Below are positions 5,750-6,273 of a stretch of DNA of 6,273 bases, piece by piece. The translations under genes and the position numbers were made by a program. Numbering within the stretch: the first letter of the stretch is position 1; every line of letters starts with the position of its first letter. The stretch is from assembly GCA_030427215.1 (NCBI GenBank), contig JAUHXB010000076.1:1-6273 (forward strand). Direction: 5' to 3'. This DNA is from Alphaproteobacteria bacterium (lineage in GTDB: Bacteria > Pseudomonadota > Alphaproteobacteria > Micavibrionales > UBA1664). The notes below the pieces were generated by a model. The model had not been told where the DNA came from. It did not search any database and was given only the letters and a program-made list of their open reading frames with translations.

Positions 5750-6273
5750 ATGACCCAAAAACCTAAATTCAATATTGATGAAATCATATCATTCTACAAA
5801 GAAAATCCAAAAACAGACCTTGATCCTGTTATTCAAAATATGATAGATCATGTAAAGTTTGATAACTCTGAAAAGACAATTGCTCTTATAGGAACTGGTG
5901 GAACTTTATCTTCAGCGTACAGCCCCAAAAATGAAACGATTATACCAGGCCGTTACCAAGCAGCAGGTATTGTATTAAATAATTTAAAAAATAATTTTGG
6001 TATTATCGATTATCCATTTTCTGCAATTGATCTTTTTGCAAAGGATAGTCGCGATATACAAAATGATGATTTAAAGTTTCTTATTGATTTTGTTTTATCT
6101 ATTAAAAATCAGAGGATATTAATTGTAACTGGAACATATATGTTGCCTAAAATTGCAAAATTATTAATGGCGATCATTCCGCCTGAAACTAAAAAATACA
6201 TAGGTTTAACAGGGGCGATGTTACCTTTGGGCTTTTTAGGAAGTGATGCAAGCGCAAATGTTGTTGCAACAAC
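5750..6273 (+). CDS. Asparaginase/glutaminase-family protein (3' end outside window)
   Basis: The first 174 codons of a PF00710-type asparaginase homologue, AT-rich compared with comM. The ATG at 5750 is the first possible start after an in-frame TAA at 5738-5740. It gives about 42 residues before the first motif, longer than usual; the ATG for residue 31 is an alternative. Motifs in order: IALIGTGGTLSSAY with the nucleophile Thr at T52, KDSRDI (S100, the usual substrate-binding Ser), IVTGTYML where family members have THGTDTM, and LTGAMLP..FLGSD..AN, matching LVGAMRP..SADG..N. Thus T129 of the second catalytic pair is kept, but the adjacent Asp (D90 of E. coli AnsB) is Tyr130. The family normally hydrolyses L-asparagine to aspartate and ammonia. 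The Asp to Tyr change makes that activity uncertain, and a related amidase role or a different substrate is possible. The catalytic Lys lies beyond the window. No signal peptide, so cytoplasmic. Confidence 0.82.
   Translation, partial: MTQKPKFNIDEIISFYKENPKTDLDPVIQNMIDHVKFDNSEKTIALIGTGGTLSSAYSPKNETIIPGRYQAAGIVLNNLKNNFGIIDYPFSAIDLFAKDSRDIQNDDLKFLIDFVLSIKNQRILIVTGTYMLPKIAKLLMAIIPPETKKYIGLTGAMLPLGFLGSDASANVVAT

Overview
The window reads as a stretch of an alphaproteobacterial chromosome of moderate to low GC. The support for this is an ScpA of alphaproteobacterial type, a ComM/YifB with the alphaproteobacterial CxCG...C...C arrangement, and a histidine kinase whose HisKA segment (GPLG...IH.SGQHLL.LI.DILDMSKIEAGKY) resembles the DivJ/PleC/PdhS class. 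A dispersed repeat of the CGTCATTGCGAG...CGAAGCAATCCA kind, which I recall from Rickettsiales, Micavibrio-like and several other genomes, agrees with this but does not fix the genus.

Layout: the 3' part of scpA (+, 1-654) meets an unrecognised AT-rich gene (-, 651-1292) tail to tail with a few bases of overlap. A short divergent intergenic region (1293-1432) holds a good promoter for that unknown gene and an imperfect palindrome. A small tail-anchored CBS-pair protein (+, 1433-1951) then converges on comM/yifB (-, 1957-3477) with only 5 bp between the stop codons. A divergent intergenic region of 118 bp (3478-3595) with palindromic sequences separates comM from a large soluble triple-PAS histidine kinase (+, 3596-5605). 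After a dispersed palindromic repeat (5616-5645), an AT-rich asparaginase-family gene begins at 5750 and runs out of the window.

The genes do not form one operon: neighbours alternate in strand, so each is probably transcribed alone. Three are housekeeping or regulatory: chromosome condensation (ScpA), a DNA branch-migration helicase-like ATPase (ComM), and signal transduction (the kinase). Two are more AT-rich, have no Shine-Dalgarno and carry promoter-like boxes placed so that the transcript would start at or next to the ATG: the unknown gene and the asparaginase homologue. I see no complete defence, mobile or biosynthetic system. The points most worth a second look are the absence of scpB directly after scpA, the unknown gene sitting there, the catalytic-site substitution in the asparaginase homologue, the tail-anchored CBS protein, and the palindromes in the two divergent regions.
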